DNA from: Cliona cf. orientalis | Taxonomy: Eukaryota; Porifera; Demospongiae; Clionaida; Clionaidae | Assembly: GCA_963930775.1 (NCBI GenBank) | Contig: OZ005706.1 | Location: forward strand, 5,136,545-5,200,544 | Direction of reading: 5' to 3' | DNA: 64,000 nt | Part shown: positions 1-11,308 of the stretch, in pieces | Layout of the letters: each line of letters begins with the position of its first letter | How positions within the stretch are numbered: the first letter of the stretch is position 1 | The notes under the pieces: model-generated | The model's database searches: none | What the model was told of the DNA's origin: nothing | The model's input: the letters and a program-made list of their open reading frames with translations, nothing else | Translations under genes and position numbers: made by a program

Positions 1-261
1 GTATTGCTTTAGCTTTGCCAAATTTTTAGAGGTTAACATGTGTTAATATTCAACATTCTGTCTGCGTGCGCATTCTATTCCCGTTCATAGCATAATTATA
101 CGCATGACGAGACGACTCTTGCCGAAAATTAGAGACTATTTTCAATCATTCGGTAAAGGGTGCTGAATAATTAGAAGGGCCGAATTTTTAAAGGATTTTT
201 TGGTAGGCATATTTTCTAATTTCTATAATTATAATTATGCAAACATTAAATTTTGTTGCAG

Positions 262-477
262 GCGAAGGTTTGCACTATAGAGAAAGTGTTGAAAGCATTG
301 GAGGTGATTTTTACCCGTGAAGGAACGCTGAGTCAGCACGGAGAGAGACTGGCCTCTCAGTTGGCAAAACTGCTGACTCATCATTCAGTGCCGGGAGTGG
401 GTGGCAGTGAAGAGAGAGATGACAGAACCAGCTTGGCACCGCTGGAGAGGATGATATTAACACAATGGAAACTTTGA
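262..477 (+). CDS. Terminal exon of an unrecognised plus-strand gene, copy A
   Basis: A 3' splice acceptor (TTTTGTTGCAG) ends at 261 and the frame runs 71 codons to TGA at 475-477. The peptide begins AKVCTIEKVLKALEV and ends LTQWKL. Near-identical exons recur at 8026-8241, 15252-15467 and 22017-22232, each following the same acceptor, and nearly all differences leave the frame open, which supports real coding history. The exon is rich in Leu, Ala and Glu and looks helical up to a Gly/Ser/Glu-rich linker. I do not recognise the protein family. Earlier exons lie outside the window, and bases 1-261 look like intron. It is tail-to-tail with the receptor-like gene ending at 865. Confidence 0.55.
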   Translation, partial: AKVCTIEKVLKALEVIFTREGTLSQHGERLASQLAKLLTHHSVPGVGGSEERDDRTSLAPLERMILTQWKL

Positions 478-864
478 GGACAACCAAAATAATAATAATA
501 TAATTCTGCAAATTACCAGTAATCACTTTCCAATAACTCTCAGTAATGAAAATAATTACTGAGAGTTATTGGAAACTGATTATAAGGGGAAACACAACTA
601 ATAATAATAGAATAACGTGTATATAAAAATTATTTTTAACAAACCACTATGAGCAAAATTATTAGCTACTATATACAAAAACTCAAGGAATATTATTATT
701 ACTTGCAAGATAAAAATTTAATAATAATTAACTATTAAAGGGACACACTCTAATAAGCGGAATAGTAAGACTAAGTATCTACCTATATAAAAGTGCATGT
801 AATAACGAACCATTGGATTCTCTTTATTAATGATTTAACACTTCATGCATGATCATGCATGAAG
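478..864. other. Tail-to-tail spacer, AT-rich
   Basis: No gene is seen. The sequence is AT-rich with (AAT)n stretches and an imperfect inverted pair at about 533-571 (CTCTCAGTAATGA and ATTACTGAGAG) that could form a hairpin. It separates the convergent 3' ends of the plus-strand exon and the minus-strand receptor gene. Related sequence sits at the same place in the other three units. Confidence 0.6.
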
Positions 865-3800
865 TTACTGATACTCAGGTGTTGCTGTGCATACAATTTC
901 TTTGATCTCAATCTGATCATTGTTTTCCTCTGGTGTTGGAGACTGATCTCGAGGCTTGGGGATCTCAACCACGGAGTAAGTCACTTCATCTTTAGCAGAT
1001 TGAACTGGAGCCAATTGGAGATACTTATTCACCTCCTCTCCCAGCCGGGGATGATCCTTTCTAACTAGCAAATACATACAATCACTCCAAACAGAAGGAT
1101 GAAGGTTATGGTGGTAGAGGTGTAGGCCACAGCTGTCTGCTTTGTGGTATCACTTTTGAAATCATACAGACTAAATACAGCGAACGTAAGGAGATTAAAG
1201 TAGAGCCCTGTCTCTAGTACATCTATTATTGAGCATTTGTATGCCCTGAATCCAGTAATTCCATTCAAAAAGAAGAGGCCTCCAACTATGATGAGTGTTA
1301 CTAAGAGAGAAGACTGAGGTTTGTTGGAGTAGGACGTCACAATTGAAGCAGTGATATACAAGATCACCCTCACAAGCAATAGTAAGCCAGTCCAGTAGCG
1401 ATACTTACTGTTGTATGGAGCATGGTGGACAAAGATAAAGGCATTGAGCTTAGTGTTCCTTATCCACTTGAAAACCTTCCACGCTGGAACACAGCGAACA
1501 AGCCACTGCCAGAGAAAGAGAAGAATTGTGTAGGGGGCTCCAATTAGAATAATCAACAGGGCAACGAGGACAAGAGCTATATGCTTCCCTTGAAGGTATG
1601 GCATATTTCCATCAGGAAGCCATACAGTCTCTCGTGAGCCATCGGGATAATCAAGGACAGCAAATGACAAAGCTATGATAATCACTGAGAGGAGTTTGGC
1701 ATACGATAGCAGGATTAGTGTAGCTAGAGTTGCAATTGGGTCCTTCTTTCCAATTAGTCCAGCAAATCGAGGGGAGTACTCACTGACTATGATCACGATA
1801 ATCACTAGGGAGATAATGTAGACAGGAAAAGCCAGTTGAAGCCAGGTTTTGGTGTATGTAGCTATCAAGACCACTAAAGAAACAGACATCAATTCCTATG
1901 TCCAGATTAAGCCAAGCTGCAAACACAGTGGGAAAGCTAGGCTCTGATGGTGGAAAGAAGACGGCATTGTTAGCTGCTACGATGTTGGCATAAAAGATAA
2001 AGCCATTGATCATTCCAACAGCCACTGTCATGTTGAGGGCTAACAGTGCAGTCACCAGCAAGATTCCTGCTACGATGGCAGCTAGGAGAACCACCACAAG
2101 CAATACAGGCCAGTGATTGGGACACGATAAGCAGCGTGTGCTACCTAGGGAGAGGCTGAGGTGTTCCTGACAACCTCCACATAAAACTCCACTACGATTG
2201 TAAGCACACTGTGCATCTGCTCCATCAGGAAGGTTGAGATTCATGCTGACATTTTCAGTTGGAGGTTGGCAGTAGTCAAAAGGGCAGTTGGGATGAATGA
2301 CATAGCCAGGTGGGTCAGTGTCATTGATGTGAGTGATCCATGAGTTAGTGTTCACTCTCACAAGAGATTTAGTTGTTGAGTTGCAGCTAGTGATATAGGG
2401 AGACAACTTTGAGTCGCAATCACATCCACATCTTGTATCACTATCAAGAGGCTGAAAGCCAACTGGGCAAGTGCAGTTACTGAACTCTACATACAGATGT
2501 CGTGTGGAAAGGTTGGAGCTTCCACAAGGACCATCAGCAAAGAGGTTAATTGTTTCAAAAATGTGAGGAGAGAACACACTGAATGTTACATTGCTACAGT
2601 TCTTCCCTACACTTTGAGTTTGCTGTCCTTCACTAAAGCCACCACCTTGTGAAGATAGAGAACTGATGATGTTTGCATCTACAGAATGATTGACCTGATC
2701 CACTGCAACAAGTGGCATAGTGAAAGCTTCTCCTTTCTTGACTTTGGTGGTTGGTGGCTGGTAGCTGCAGTCTGACTCACTCTCACTCTTACAAAAACAA
2801 ACTCGAACAGGCAGAGAGGATATAGTATCTAATGCTGTTATGTTTGTGATGTTTCTAAGGTAACTAACACCACTGTAGTGTGATGGTGGTGCTTCTCGGC
2901 TGTATAGTTCAGCGAATGGACTTACGATGCATCTGTCCAACAGTCCTCCAAAGATGTTGGCTCCTTGCTCACTTGCAGTGTTGCCAAAGAAGAGTATGTT
3001 TATTAACGCATATTTTTCTATGTTATGCTTGTGAAGTTGAAGTGTTTGGATGAAGCATTCATTGTCAGCTGAACAAGCACCAGCATTGGTATCGTCTGCC
3101 ACATATATGGCTCCTCCATAGTTGGCATGGTTAGCTCGGAATAGTAGGTAGTCAGAAAGAGTAGGATATGTCCATAAAGGCTTTAGTACATACAGTTTTG
3201 CATTAACTTCTAAATAAAGTCCACTTCCATTACCTGCTCTATTGTTGATGAAGTGAAGAGTCCATGGTTGATATACAGCAATTGTTGAACTAGTGGCATG
3301 GATTCCTCCACCCCTCACAGCATCGTTGCTAGAGATGATACAGGTGCCCCTGACTTCAAGATCACTTTGTCGGAGAGAAATCCCACCTCCACTGCTGACT
3401 GTGGCTGTGTTGTTGGCTATTGTTGTTTCACCATACATCATGATTTTACTCTCGGTGGCTAATATTGCTCCACCACGCCTTGCTTGGTTGTTTGATAAAC
3501 TGCTTACTCCAGTAAAGATCACAGTCGACTGGAAGCTTGTGATTGCCCCTCCTTCTTCTCTTGCTTCAGCAGGACTGTTCGATTGTACTGCACAGTTCTC
3601 TAATCTTGTGTAGCCACTGAAAGTGAGGTTGCTGTTGAAACTGTAGAGTGATCCTGAATTATAATCGAATGTACCATTAGTAATATATGTGGAGCTGCCT
3701 ACAGTGGCTATTATTCCTCCATAGCTGTTAGCTCTGTTAGCATAAAAACTGCTGCCAATAATGTTAAATGATGAAATGCTGGCCCACGCGACACCACCAC

Positions 3801-5493
3801 TATCAGCTGCACGGTTGTTAGTAAAAGTACTACTAGTAATTATTAATGACGAATCAAATGTGATCATGACACCACCATAAGCTGCACTATTGTTAGCAAA
3901 AGTACTGCTGGCAATATTATAATATGAAAAATTAAGTGTTGCCACGACACCACCCAGCTGAGTTGCACTGTTGTTAGTAAAAGTACTGCTGGCAATATTA
4001 AACGACGAATCAGATGTCCACATGACGCCACCATGAGCTGCACTGTTGTTAGTAAAAGTACTGCTGGTAATATTATTAAAATATGACAAATCAAATGTGG
4101 ATATCACACCACCATTGTAAGTTACACTGTTGTTAGTAGAAGTACTGCTAATGATATTAAGTGACGAATTAATTGTGAGTATGACACCACCATAACTTGC
4201 AGCACTGTTATTAGTAAAAGTACTGCTGGTGATATTTAATGACGAATAACGTGTTTCCATGACGCCACCATAGTCAGCTGCACTGTTGTTAGTAAAAGTA
4301 CTGCTGGTGATACTTAATATCGAATTATATATGTCCATGACACTACCACCATTAGCTGCACTGTTGGTAGTAAAAGTACTGCTGGTGATACTTAATATCG
4401 AATTATATGTGTCCATGACACCACCATGAGCTGCACTGTTGTTGGCAAACATACTACTGGTGATATTTACAGATGAATTGTATGTTTCCATGACACCACC
4501 ACGAATAGCTGCACTAGCACTGTTGATGAAAACAAATGAGCCATCAATTGCTCCACTGGACCATTTAGCTGCATTATCATTAAAAGTGCTATCTGTGATT
4601 CTGAACATTGAGTCATATGCTAGTATTACTCCACCATGGATCATGGCTGCATTTTCAATAAAATCACAATAATATTTGATGTTGATGGAAGATTCAGATG
4701 TGATCATGACCCCAGCAAAACTGGCTTTATTGTAGTTGTAAGTGCTTCCAACAACATGGAGACTGCTATTGTGGGCAAACAGTGCTCCTCCTATCTCGGC
4801 TCTATTGTCTGTGAACTTGCTGCTAACAATTGAAATATTGCTGAAGGCTGTGTACAATGCACCACCAACTGCAAGTGATGAATTTCGAATTAGATAGAGG
4901 TAGTTCAGTAGATCTTTAGAGTTTGTGATATCATGATCCTCAAATATTATGCTACCGTGTGTATTAAAATTGGAAAGGAATGAACTTCTTACAATGCTAG
5001 CATCAGTCACATTATTCAGCACTAGTGCTGTGCCTCTGCCTTCCACACCCTCAAAAATGGTACCTTTAGCTATAAACTTCTCTACTTGGTTAAATTTGTT
5101 ACCTCCACAGCCAACAAAGTGTAGATCTTTTATCATAGCAAATGTTATCTCACTGATATTGAACCTTCCTGACTGACTGCCACATTCTACAAATACAGTT
5201 CCATTGCCTCCTATGACCTTTGTCATTGAGAAGTTGTCTGCATGAGACAGAGAGAGCTCTCCATCAAGACTGTGATTTCCTGGCAGAAAGAAGAGAGATA
5301 TGTTAGTTTGATTGCCGAGGTAGCTGGTGGAATTAGCAGCCAACTGTGGTAGAGTAAGGCAGGGATCTCCAGGACAGTGGACACTCAGTGAGGGTGTGAT
5401 GTAGTAGTCTGCCTGCTGGCTGTTTGCAGAGTCAGCATACACCAAGAGGAACAGCAACAGATGCAGCATGAGAGCAAAACGATGGCTATTCAT
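865..5493 (-). pseudogene. Pmp-like beta-helix multi-pass membrane protein, array copy 1, two frameshifts
   Basis: Start ATG at 5493; a signal peptide (hydrophobic LMLHLLLFLLVYA) precedes SANSQQ. After a conserved N-terminal domain come about 15 repeats of roughly 25 residues of the type GGVM-T-DSSFNITSSTFTNNSAA. These carry the FxxN and GG[VI] motifs that define chlamydial Pmp passenger repeats and predict a right-handed beta-helix. A Cys-rich stalk (CTCPVGFQ, CGCDCDS, CGGCQEH) follows, then about nine hydrophobic segments and a tail ending PEYQ. Against copies 2-4, a 4-bp insertion (AGCT) near 1860 shifts the frame just before the third membrane segment, and a 7-bp deletion near 1070 restores the original frame before the tail. 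The middle therefore reads in another frame (1892-1065). It is either a pseudogene, a sequencing error, or less likely spliced around. Confidence 0.85.
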
Positions 5494-5760
5494 TGCTCCA
5501 ATAGCTAACTTAATATGTAGTAAGTATAGTGTCTTTAGATGTATAGAAGCAGTGTCTTCTCTGTGTTAGTCAAACCAATATTATTATACTGTCACTGTTG
5601 AGGAGTGTTTACGGTGAATATCAAGAGTATAAAATATTATGCTCTTGGTAATAATTCGATGGTTATAATAGTAGCTATAGCAGAATCTGATTGCTTATCT
5701 TGAAATACATGTAGGCTTTGCTAAATCTCCACTGAGCCCTTGGTTGAATTTGTGAGGCTC

Positions 5761-5768
5761 TTAAATAA
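5761..5768 (-). promoter_or_regulatory. Candidate TATA-like box upstream of copy 1
   Basis: TATTTAAG-like sequence on the minus strand inside a block (GCTGCGTGGYTATTTAAG) kept about 230-290 bp upstream of all four start codons (13652-13658, 20533-20539, 28702-28708). Conservation among paralogs could simply reflect recent duplication, so a promoter role is inferred. Confidence 0.35.
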
Positions 5769-7321
5769 CCACGCAGCCTTGCTGAGCCAGTCTACGTGAC
5801 TTCTAGGAGCCTAGTTATAATTGTCAGGGTTCATCCAGTGGGGGAGGGGGGGAGGGGAGGGGTTTGGAGTTCCCCCCCCCCCCCCCCCCATGCACCCACC
5901 CCCAAAAGGAAGAGAGAAAGAAGAAAGAGGGAAAGGAAATTGAGAGAGAGAGATAGTGAAAGATAGAGAGAGGTGGTGTGGGAAGGAGAGCGTGTATACC
6001 CACCTAAGTTGGTCATGGACACAGGCAGTACCTGCCCACACATGACCAGCCATAATTATTATTATGATATTATATTATACCAAGCACATAATAATATTAT
6101 AATAGTAGTTTGTAGTTGAAAGATAAATGTTGCTCACTCACTAGATACATTCCATAGTGGCTTAAACTTCATGCATGGAGCATTAAATTTTGATGGGTGA
6201 AGTATTTGTTATGCGTACTTGCTAATTATTTTTGCACCTATTATGGTTTGTATTACTAATTCAACAATATGTTAATAAACGTTAATGCAAGATCTCATTA
6301 GCGAAAGAAAATTGGTGTTCTAGGACCTTTAAAAGTTAAAATCTCAAATATTTTTTAGCCTTCAAATAAACACGGTAAGTTCATCCAATAATAATAATAA
6401 TATTATAATAATAATATGTCCACTAGTAGCTACTCAGTCTGCATATATGCACATGCAGTGGCGTCACCAAACAGGTGCATGGATTGGGTGCATATACAAA
6501 ACTTTCTATCCGTGCAGCAAGCCAACAGCTAATCGCTTAAAAGTTTCCTTAATTTACGCAGCAAAATAAAAATTATGCCATCGTCTGCATGTGGCATGTT
6601 GGCAAAGTTGGGGAGTGTTCATTGAATCAGATGCATGTGCACAGCTGTTTTAGTTAGCTGGCTCCAACTGGTCTCTCACTGTTTTGCATGGGCCTGTAGA
6701 GTAGTAGCTAAAACGTGATCCACTACCTGCATGAATTTGTACAAACAAATGAATGTTGAACAGCTGCTGTAGAGTATTAGAACTTGATCCACTACATGAG
6801 ATTAAATTAACAAAATTAATGTTGCTTACTCATTATGGCATGTATATTGCACATTACAGTCACGTATTTTGAACGGAAACATTACATGGGTAGCTACACA
6901 TGTATAAGAATTTTCCCAGTTTTGACGTATAATTATGATCATCATGCACGAAGCAACCAGGCCTACAGAGCGCCACAGTGGACAAAATCAGGATGGTAGC
7001 TATATATGAGCTCCACAGATGCCTAGACGTAGCCAAAGGAAATGCGCATGCATAGAACTATCGATAACACACACACTGTCACAAGATGGCACACACAGGA
7101 TGTCCAGGGGGACCATTTATGATGACACAAGTGGCTCTGGGGGGGGGGGGCTTTATGGCCAATACGCTAAGCAAGCAATTTGAGGTGGGATGGGGATGGA
7201 CCAGGTCTCTTGCTGGGAATGATCTGAACTGAATGAATATTAACTTAACTATCCAAAGAATAGCCATTCGTTTGATCATGCTCATGCAATTAGATTAATA
7301 TTCCCCATAATAACGGTATAA

Positions 7322-7803
7322 TGTCCAGGTGCATGACAGTCAAGTCCAACTTAATGTCAGTAACATGTTTGTGTCATTCACCATGTTTGTGTCTACATGA
7401 CAGGGTAACTCCATTAATTTAGCTACACAGCTGCAATTAGAAATTATACAATAATAATAACAACATTAGCTTATAATTATTATGAGTAAGTGACATCTTA
7501 AGCTATTATCACTTTCAGTAGTATCATACCATTAGGTGGTCCCCCCAGGCCATCCATGGCACCCCCCGCCATTTACAAGAGGAGTCATGCAGGGGCTGGT
7601 TAGCAGGGTTAGTCTTAAGGGTTTGACCTGGGGGACCATAGCTATCTGGTGCAGTGGACAGTCACGGGCCACAATTTTTGGAGGTATGACAGTACAGCAT
7701 TGGATGTTGCTACCATAATATTATTAAATCAATAGTATCATGATTGTCCAGGTGCACGACAGTCAAGTCCATCTTAATGTCAGTAACATGTTTGTGTCAT
7801 TCA
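7322..7803. repeat. Pair of ~60-bp direct repeats
   Basis: The segment GTCCAGGTGCATGACAGTCA, continuing to GTTTGTGTCATTCA, occurs at 7322-7381 and again with few changes at 7742-7803, about 420 bp apart. Nothing links it to a gene. Confidence 0.6.
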
Positions 7804-7877
7804 TTCATGGGCAGCTATGATTAAACACTGGTACATGCCTGAACTCCTCCTGTCCGTTGGTATCTGATTTCTTACAG

Positions 7878-8241
7878 GAGCCACTGCTATCAACTAGCGA
7901 TGTGTCGGCTCTGTTGACGAGGTATTAGGTACCTGCCTATAGTATAGTATTATAGTAGCATAGTATTGATGACACTAAGTTCATGAGCATAATTTTATTT
8001 CTATTTACATTACATTTTGCTGCAGGCGAAAGTTTGCACTATAGAGGAAGTATTGAAAGCGTTGGAGGTGATTTTTACCCGTGAAGGAACGCTGAGTCAG
8101 CATGGAGAGAGACTGGCCTCTCAGTTGGCAAAACTGCTGACTCATCACTCAGTGCCGGGGGTGGGTGGCAGTGAAGAGAGAGATGACAGAACCAGCTTGG
8201 CACCGCTGGAGAGGATGATGTTAACACAATGGAAACTTTAA
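7878..8241 (+). pseudogene. Degenerate copy B of the plus-strand exons
   Basis: The acceptor TTCTTACAG ends at 7877 and the exon begins EPLLSTSDVSAL as in copies C and D. It then has an internal deletion before the donor GTATTA near 7922, which leaves it 44 bp long instead of 69 and breaks the reading phase. The terminal exon 8026-8241 is intact in itself (71 codons, stop TAA). The upstream 33-codon exon seen in copies C and D is missing. This copy is probably non-functional. Confidence 0.55.
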
Positions 8242-8667
8242 CAAGCAAAATAATCTGCAAAATTTAAATAGACAGTAATCTTTCCAATGAAAGTATGCAG
8301 GCTACAATATTGAGCAGCAAAATGTATTTAAGGGAAACACAACAAAGAAATAATGTGTACATCAAATTTAAAATCATGCATTAGAAACCACTATGAGCTA
8401 TAATATAAAACTAATGATAATTACAATAAATTAGAATGTAATTATAAGGGACACACTCGAGTAATAATAAACTTGAGATGGATGATGTACTATCATAATA
8501 TTATAAGAATATTAAATTTACTAAAAATCAATAGCTGTAGTAAATATCTACTGGATTCTCTATAAAATACATGACCATGAAGTTACTGATACTCAGGTGT
8601 TGCTGTGCATACTAAATAGCCACAATCTGATCATTGTTTCCTCTGGTGTTGGAGACTGATCTCAAGG
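8242..8667. other. Tail-to-tail spacer between copy B exons and receptor copy 2
   Basis: AT-rich, no gene. Positions 8575-8667 still align with the lost C-terminal tail coding sequence of receptor copy 2, which now lies beyond a premature stop. Confidence 0.6.
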
Positions 8668-9450
8668 CTAGAAGAGTTCAACAACAGAGTGAGTCACTTC
8701 ATCTCTATCAGGTTGAACTGGAGCCAGGAAATATTTATTCAAATCCTCATTCTGCTGGGGATGATCCTTTCTAACCAGCAAGTAGACATGATAGACAATC
8801 ACTCCAACCAGAAGGATGAAAGTTATGATGGTGGAAGTGTAGGCCACAGCTGTCTGCTTCGTGATATTAGTTTTGAAGTCATACTGGCTAAAAGCAGCGA
8901 AAGCAAGGAGATTAAAGTAGAGCCCTGTCTCTAGTACATTTACTATTGAGTTTTTGTATGGCCTGAATCCAGTGATTCCATTCAAAAATAAGAGGCCTCC
9001 AACTAAGATGAGTGTTACTAAGAGGGAAGACTGAGGTTTGTTGGAGTAGGATGTTGCAATTGATGCAGTGATGTACAAGACCACCCTCACGAGCAGAAGC
9101 AAGCCAGTCCTGTAACGATACTTGTCGTTGTATGGAGCATGGTAGACAGAGATAAAGGCATTGAGCTTAGTATTCCTTGTCCAATTGAAAACCTTCCACT
9201 CTGGAGCACGAACAAGCCACTGCCAGAGAAAGAGAAGAATTGTGTAGGGGACACCAACTAGAATAATCAACAGGGCAACGAGGCCAAGAGCTACGTGCTT
9301 CCCTTGAAAGTATGGCACATTTCCATCAGGAAGCCATACAGTCTCCCGTGAGCCATCGGGATTGTCAAGGACAGCAAACGACAAAGCTGTGATAGTCACT
9401 GAGAGGAGTTTGGCATAAGATAGCAGGATTAGTGTAGCTAGAGTTGCAAC

Positions 9451-9558
9451 TGGGTCTTTCTTCTTTCCAATTAGTGTAATAAATCGAGGGGAGTACTCAC
9501 TGACTGGGTCTTTCTTCTTTCCAATTAGTCCAGCAAATCGAGGGGAGTACTTGCTGAT
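9451..9558 (-). repeat. In-frame 54-bp tandem duplication in copy 2
   Basis: A 54-bp unit starting TGGGTCTTTCTTCTTTCC occurs twice (from 9451 and from 9505). It duplicates 18 residues (SEYSPRF…LIGKKKDP) in the loop after the third membrane segment. Copies 1, 3 and 4 have one unit. Confidence 0.8.
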
Positions 9559-10762
9559 TATGATCACAATAATCACTAGGGAGATAATGTAGACTGGAAA
9601 TGCCAGTTGAAGCCAGGTTTTGGAGTATGTATCAAGACCGTCAAAGAAACAGACATCAATTCCTATGTCCAGATTAAGCCAAGCTATAAATACAGTGGGA
9701 AAACTAGGCTCTGATGATGGAAAGAAGATGGCATTGTTAGCTGCTACGATGTTGGCATAAAAGATAAAACCATTGATCAGTCCAACAGCCACTGTCATGT
9801 TGAGGGCTAACAGTACAGTCACCAGCAAGATTCCTGCTGCAATGGCAGCTAGGAGAATTATAACAAGCACTGCAGGCCAATGACTGTGACAAGATAAGCA
9901 ACGTGAACTACCTAGGGAGAGGCTGAGGTGTTCCTGACAACCTCCACATAAAACTCCACTACGATTGTAAGCACACTGTGCGTCTGCTCCATCAGGAAGG
10001 TTGAGATTCATGCTGACATTTTCAGTTGGAGGTTGGCAGTAGTCCAAAGGGCAGTTGGGATGAATGACATAGCCAGGTGGGTCAGTGTCATTGATGTGAG
10101 TGATCCATGAGTTAGTGTTCACTCTCACAAGAGATTTAGTTGTTGAGTTGCAGCTAGTGATATGGGGAGACAATTTTGAGTCGCAATTACATCCACATCT
10201 TGTATCACTATCAAGAGGCTGAAAGCCAACTGGGCAAGTGCACTCACTGAACTCTATATACAGATGTCGTGCGGAAAGTGTGGAACTTCCACAAGGACCA
10301 TCAGCAAAGAGGTTTATTATTTCAGAGTTGTGAGGAGAGAATACATTAAATGTTACATTGCTACAGTTTTTCCCTACACTTTGAGTTTGCTGTCCTTCAC
10401 TAAAACCACCATCTTGTGAAGATAGAGAACTGATGATGTTTGCATCTACAGAATGATTGACCTGATCCACTGCAACAAGTGGTACAGTGAAAGCTGCTCC
10501 TCTCTTGACTTTGGTGATTGGTGGCTGGTAGCTGCAGTCTGGCTCACTCTCACTCTTACAAAAACAAACTTGAATAGGCAGAGAGGATATGGTATCTAAT
10601 GCTGTTATGTTGGCGATGTCATAAAGGTAACTGACACCAGTACTGTAATGTGATGCTCGCCAGTGCACTTCAGCGAATGGACTTGAGATGCATCTGTCCA
10701 GTAGTCCTCCAAAGATGTTGGCTCCTCGCTCACTTGCAGTGTTATCAGAGAAGAGTGTATTT

Positions 10763-11308
10763 ATCTCCCCAGTAGCAATTTACTTTTCTGTGGTTATGAG
10801 GTAATTGTGGTGTAATCTATGATGAAATTATGATGAAATTATGATGCAACCTATGAGGTAATTATGAAAAAACCCAGGGCCTCGCTGGAGCCTTTCTGGG
10901 ACTTGAAAGTCAGTAAATATGTAGAGTATCTTACGCGTGTATCCAGCGAATAGATTACAAGCTGAGCGCTACTTTCTCTGAGAAGCACTGTTGGTTGAAC
11001 TTCACGTGTTTTCTTGGCTTACGTAATGCCGTGGATAGCCTTGTGCTATATATAGCACGCATCATTGTCACAAGGGGCTGGCCCGCGCGAGACTGCACCA
11101 GCGCGACCAACCTGAAGTTCGGAAGGAATACTGTGCTGTCGAGTTCGTCTCTGTGATTGAAGCATCGAAACCTGTCGCTACCAAGGTTGAGAGTCGATCT
11201 TAGACGCCATCTCCATGATTTCTGGGGCCAGCATCGATCGATGTGTACGCATTCTATTGACGACCTTTTACCACATGCACCATTACACTGTGCAGCTACT
11301 GGGGAGAT
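10763..11308. mobile_element. MITE with 14-bp terminal inverted repeats inside copy 2
   Basis: ATCTCCCCAGTAGC at 10763-10776 is matched by its exact reverse complement at 11295-11308. The segment between is absent from the matching place in copies 1, 3 and 4. It has no transposase frame; the open frame inside is not recognisable. The receptor sequence just outside the right end (11309-11350) is also altered, so no target duplication can be read with confidence and the superfamily is unknown. Confidence 0.7.

Larger units (their letters stand above)
5494..7877. other. Upstream region of copy 1 and inter-unit spacer
   Basis: No convincing gene. The first ~330 bp are related to the upstream regions of the other three copies. 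The rest holds a C-tract at 5872-5889, a purine-rich stretch to 5975, (AAT)n runs, and a direct repeat of about 60 bp at 7322-7381 and 7742-7803 (GTCCAGGTGCAYGACAGTCA). Short open frames here have no repeat or splice support. Confidence 0.5.

Noticed and set aside
3293-3613. Plus-strand frame MAWIPPPLTASLLEMIQ…, also at 18338 and 25476
   Set aside because: Recurs at the same place in three receptor copies only because it is antisense to the conserved receptor frame. No independent support.
5831-6053. Gly/Pro-rich open frames
   Set aside because: They arise from the C-tract and purine-rich low-complexity sequence.
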